From DATKFM01 sp963810485 (GTDB lineage: Bacteria > Pseudomonadota > Alphaproteobacteria > Dongiales > Dongiaceae), in contig CAWENQ010000004.1 of the NCBI GenBank assembly GCA_963810485.1, positions 744,001-808,000 of the forward strand: a DNA stretch of 64,000 bases, in the 5' to 3' direction. This document shows positions 63,808-64,000 of the stretch, piece after piece; the first letter of the stretch is position 1, and each line of letters starts with the position of its first letter. The translations under genes and the position numbers were made by a program. The notes under the pieces were generated by a model. That model was not told where the DNA came from. It saw only the letters and a program-made list of their open reading frames with translations, and did not search any database.

Positions 63808-64000
63808 ATGGCTGCTGAACATGGGAATCTGAGCATAGCGTCGGTGCTGGCGCTGAGCTGGACCGTGTTCAAGGCCCGCTGGCTGCCATTCTCCGGTATC
63901 ATGCTGCTGGCGGGAGTGTTGGCAGCGATCGCCATCGGCGTCCTGTTCTTCGGCTGCATCCTGGCGATCGAGATCATGCCGTCCAGCGGCGGCGGCGATG
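63808..64000 (+). CDS. Small membrane protein, cut by the window end
   Basis: The frame begins at ATG 63808 (MAAEHGNLSIASVLALSWTVFKARWLPFSGIMLLAGVLAAIAIG) and has at least one hydrophobic helix. It runs off the window and I do not recognise it. GGGGGCCGCAGG just before the ATG provides a weak ribosome site. Confidence 0.5.
   Translation, partial: MAAEHGNLSIASVLALSWTVFKARWLPFSGIMLLAGVLAAIAIGVLFFGCILAIEIMPSSGGGD

Noticed and set aside
1..64000. Prophage, integrative element or insertion sequence
   Set aside because: No integrase, transposase, phage structural gene or tRNA-flanked boundary was seen.

Overview
The window is GC-rich and densely coded, and its gene content fits an alphaproteobacterium, most like the Rhodospirillales; no 16S or other marker is present, so this is inference. 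Supporting traits are the argH–lptM–lysA–TIGR02302 string, ftsEX beside an MJ0042 zinc-ribbon gene, a chorismate mutase–hisC–tyrA set next to metX–metW, B12-dependent class II ribonucleotide reductase, homospermidine synthase with a LysA-fold ornithine decarboxylase, and a PhaR/PhaC/PhaA/PhaB polyhydroxyalkanoate locus. No tRNA, rRNA, CRISPR array, insertion sequence or prophage was recognised.

Layout. 0–5 kb: HAD phosphatase, small membrane protein, cobalamin adenosyltransferase, etfBA and hbd (acyl-CoA and C4 metabolism). 5–18 kb: a TlpA-like thioredoxin facing argH–lptM–lysA–DUF4175, then a zinc-ribbon gene facing ftsE–ftsX–ydcF–plsC-like and nrdJ. 18.5–24 kb: a leftward pair made of a 1184-residue FecR–TPR–beta-barrel protein and a CHASE2 class III cyclase, the most unusual functional unit here. 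24–31 kb: ChaC-like and DUF2125 genes, homospermidine synthase and ornithine decarboxylase (with a 50-codon leader ORF), and a secreted protein with calcium-type loops. 31–32.4 kb: an AT-richer, nearly gene-free stretch. 32.4–37.4 kb: tyrA, hisC, chorismate mutase, metX and metW, all shredded by +1 frameshifts as sequenced. 37.4–42.6 kb: DUF1127 protein, MddA methyltransferase, a SARP/TolB-like/TPR regulator, a methyltransferase and gloB. 43–46.4 kb: small accessory genes and repeats. 46.6–50.8 kb: a CUT2-type sugar ABC transporter plus a deaminase. 51–55 kb: a leftward acid-sugar catabolic cluster (MFS transporter, beta-hydroxyacid dehydrogenase, enolase-superfamily dehydratase, isochorismatase-like hydrolase), partly frameshifted. 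55–58.4 kb: glutathione transferase, cupin, EamA exporter, HAD dehalogenase, AhpD-like protein. 58.4–63.8 kb: a solute-binding protein and the PHA operon, facing phaR.

Three themes link the regions. First, sites of the form TGTGA-N6-TCACA (the CRP consensus) lie at 5.1 and 38.7 kb, and a probable cyclase lies at 18.5–20.3 kb, so cAMP signalling may connect them. Second, at least seven palindromic intergenic elements with a conserved GTTCA loop sit at 25.9–26.1, 43.9, 45.4–45.6 and 50.9–51.0 kb; one provides the C-terminus of a predicted protein. Third, wherever I traced a frame break in a conserved gene to a single base, it was explained by one extra base, and breaks are concentrated at 32.4–37.3 and 52.3–54.4 kb. 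That points to local sequence error rather than gene decay, and genes there should be read as probably intact in the organism.
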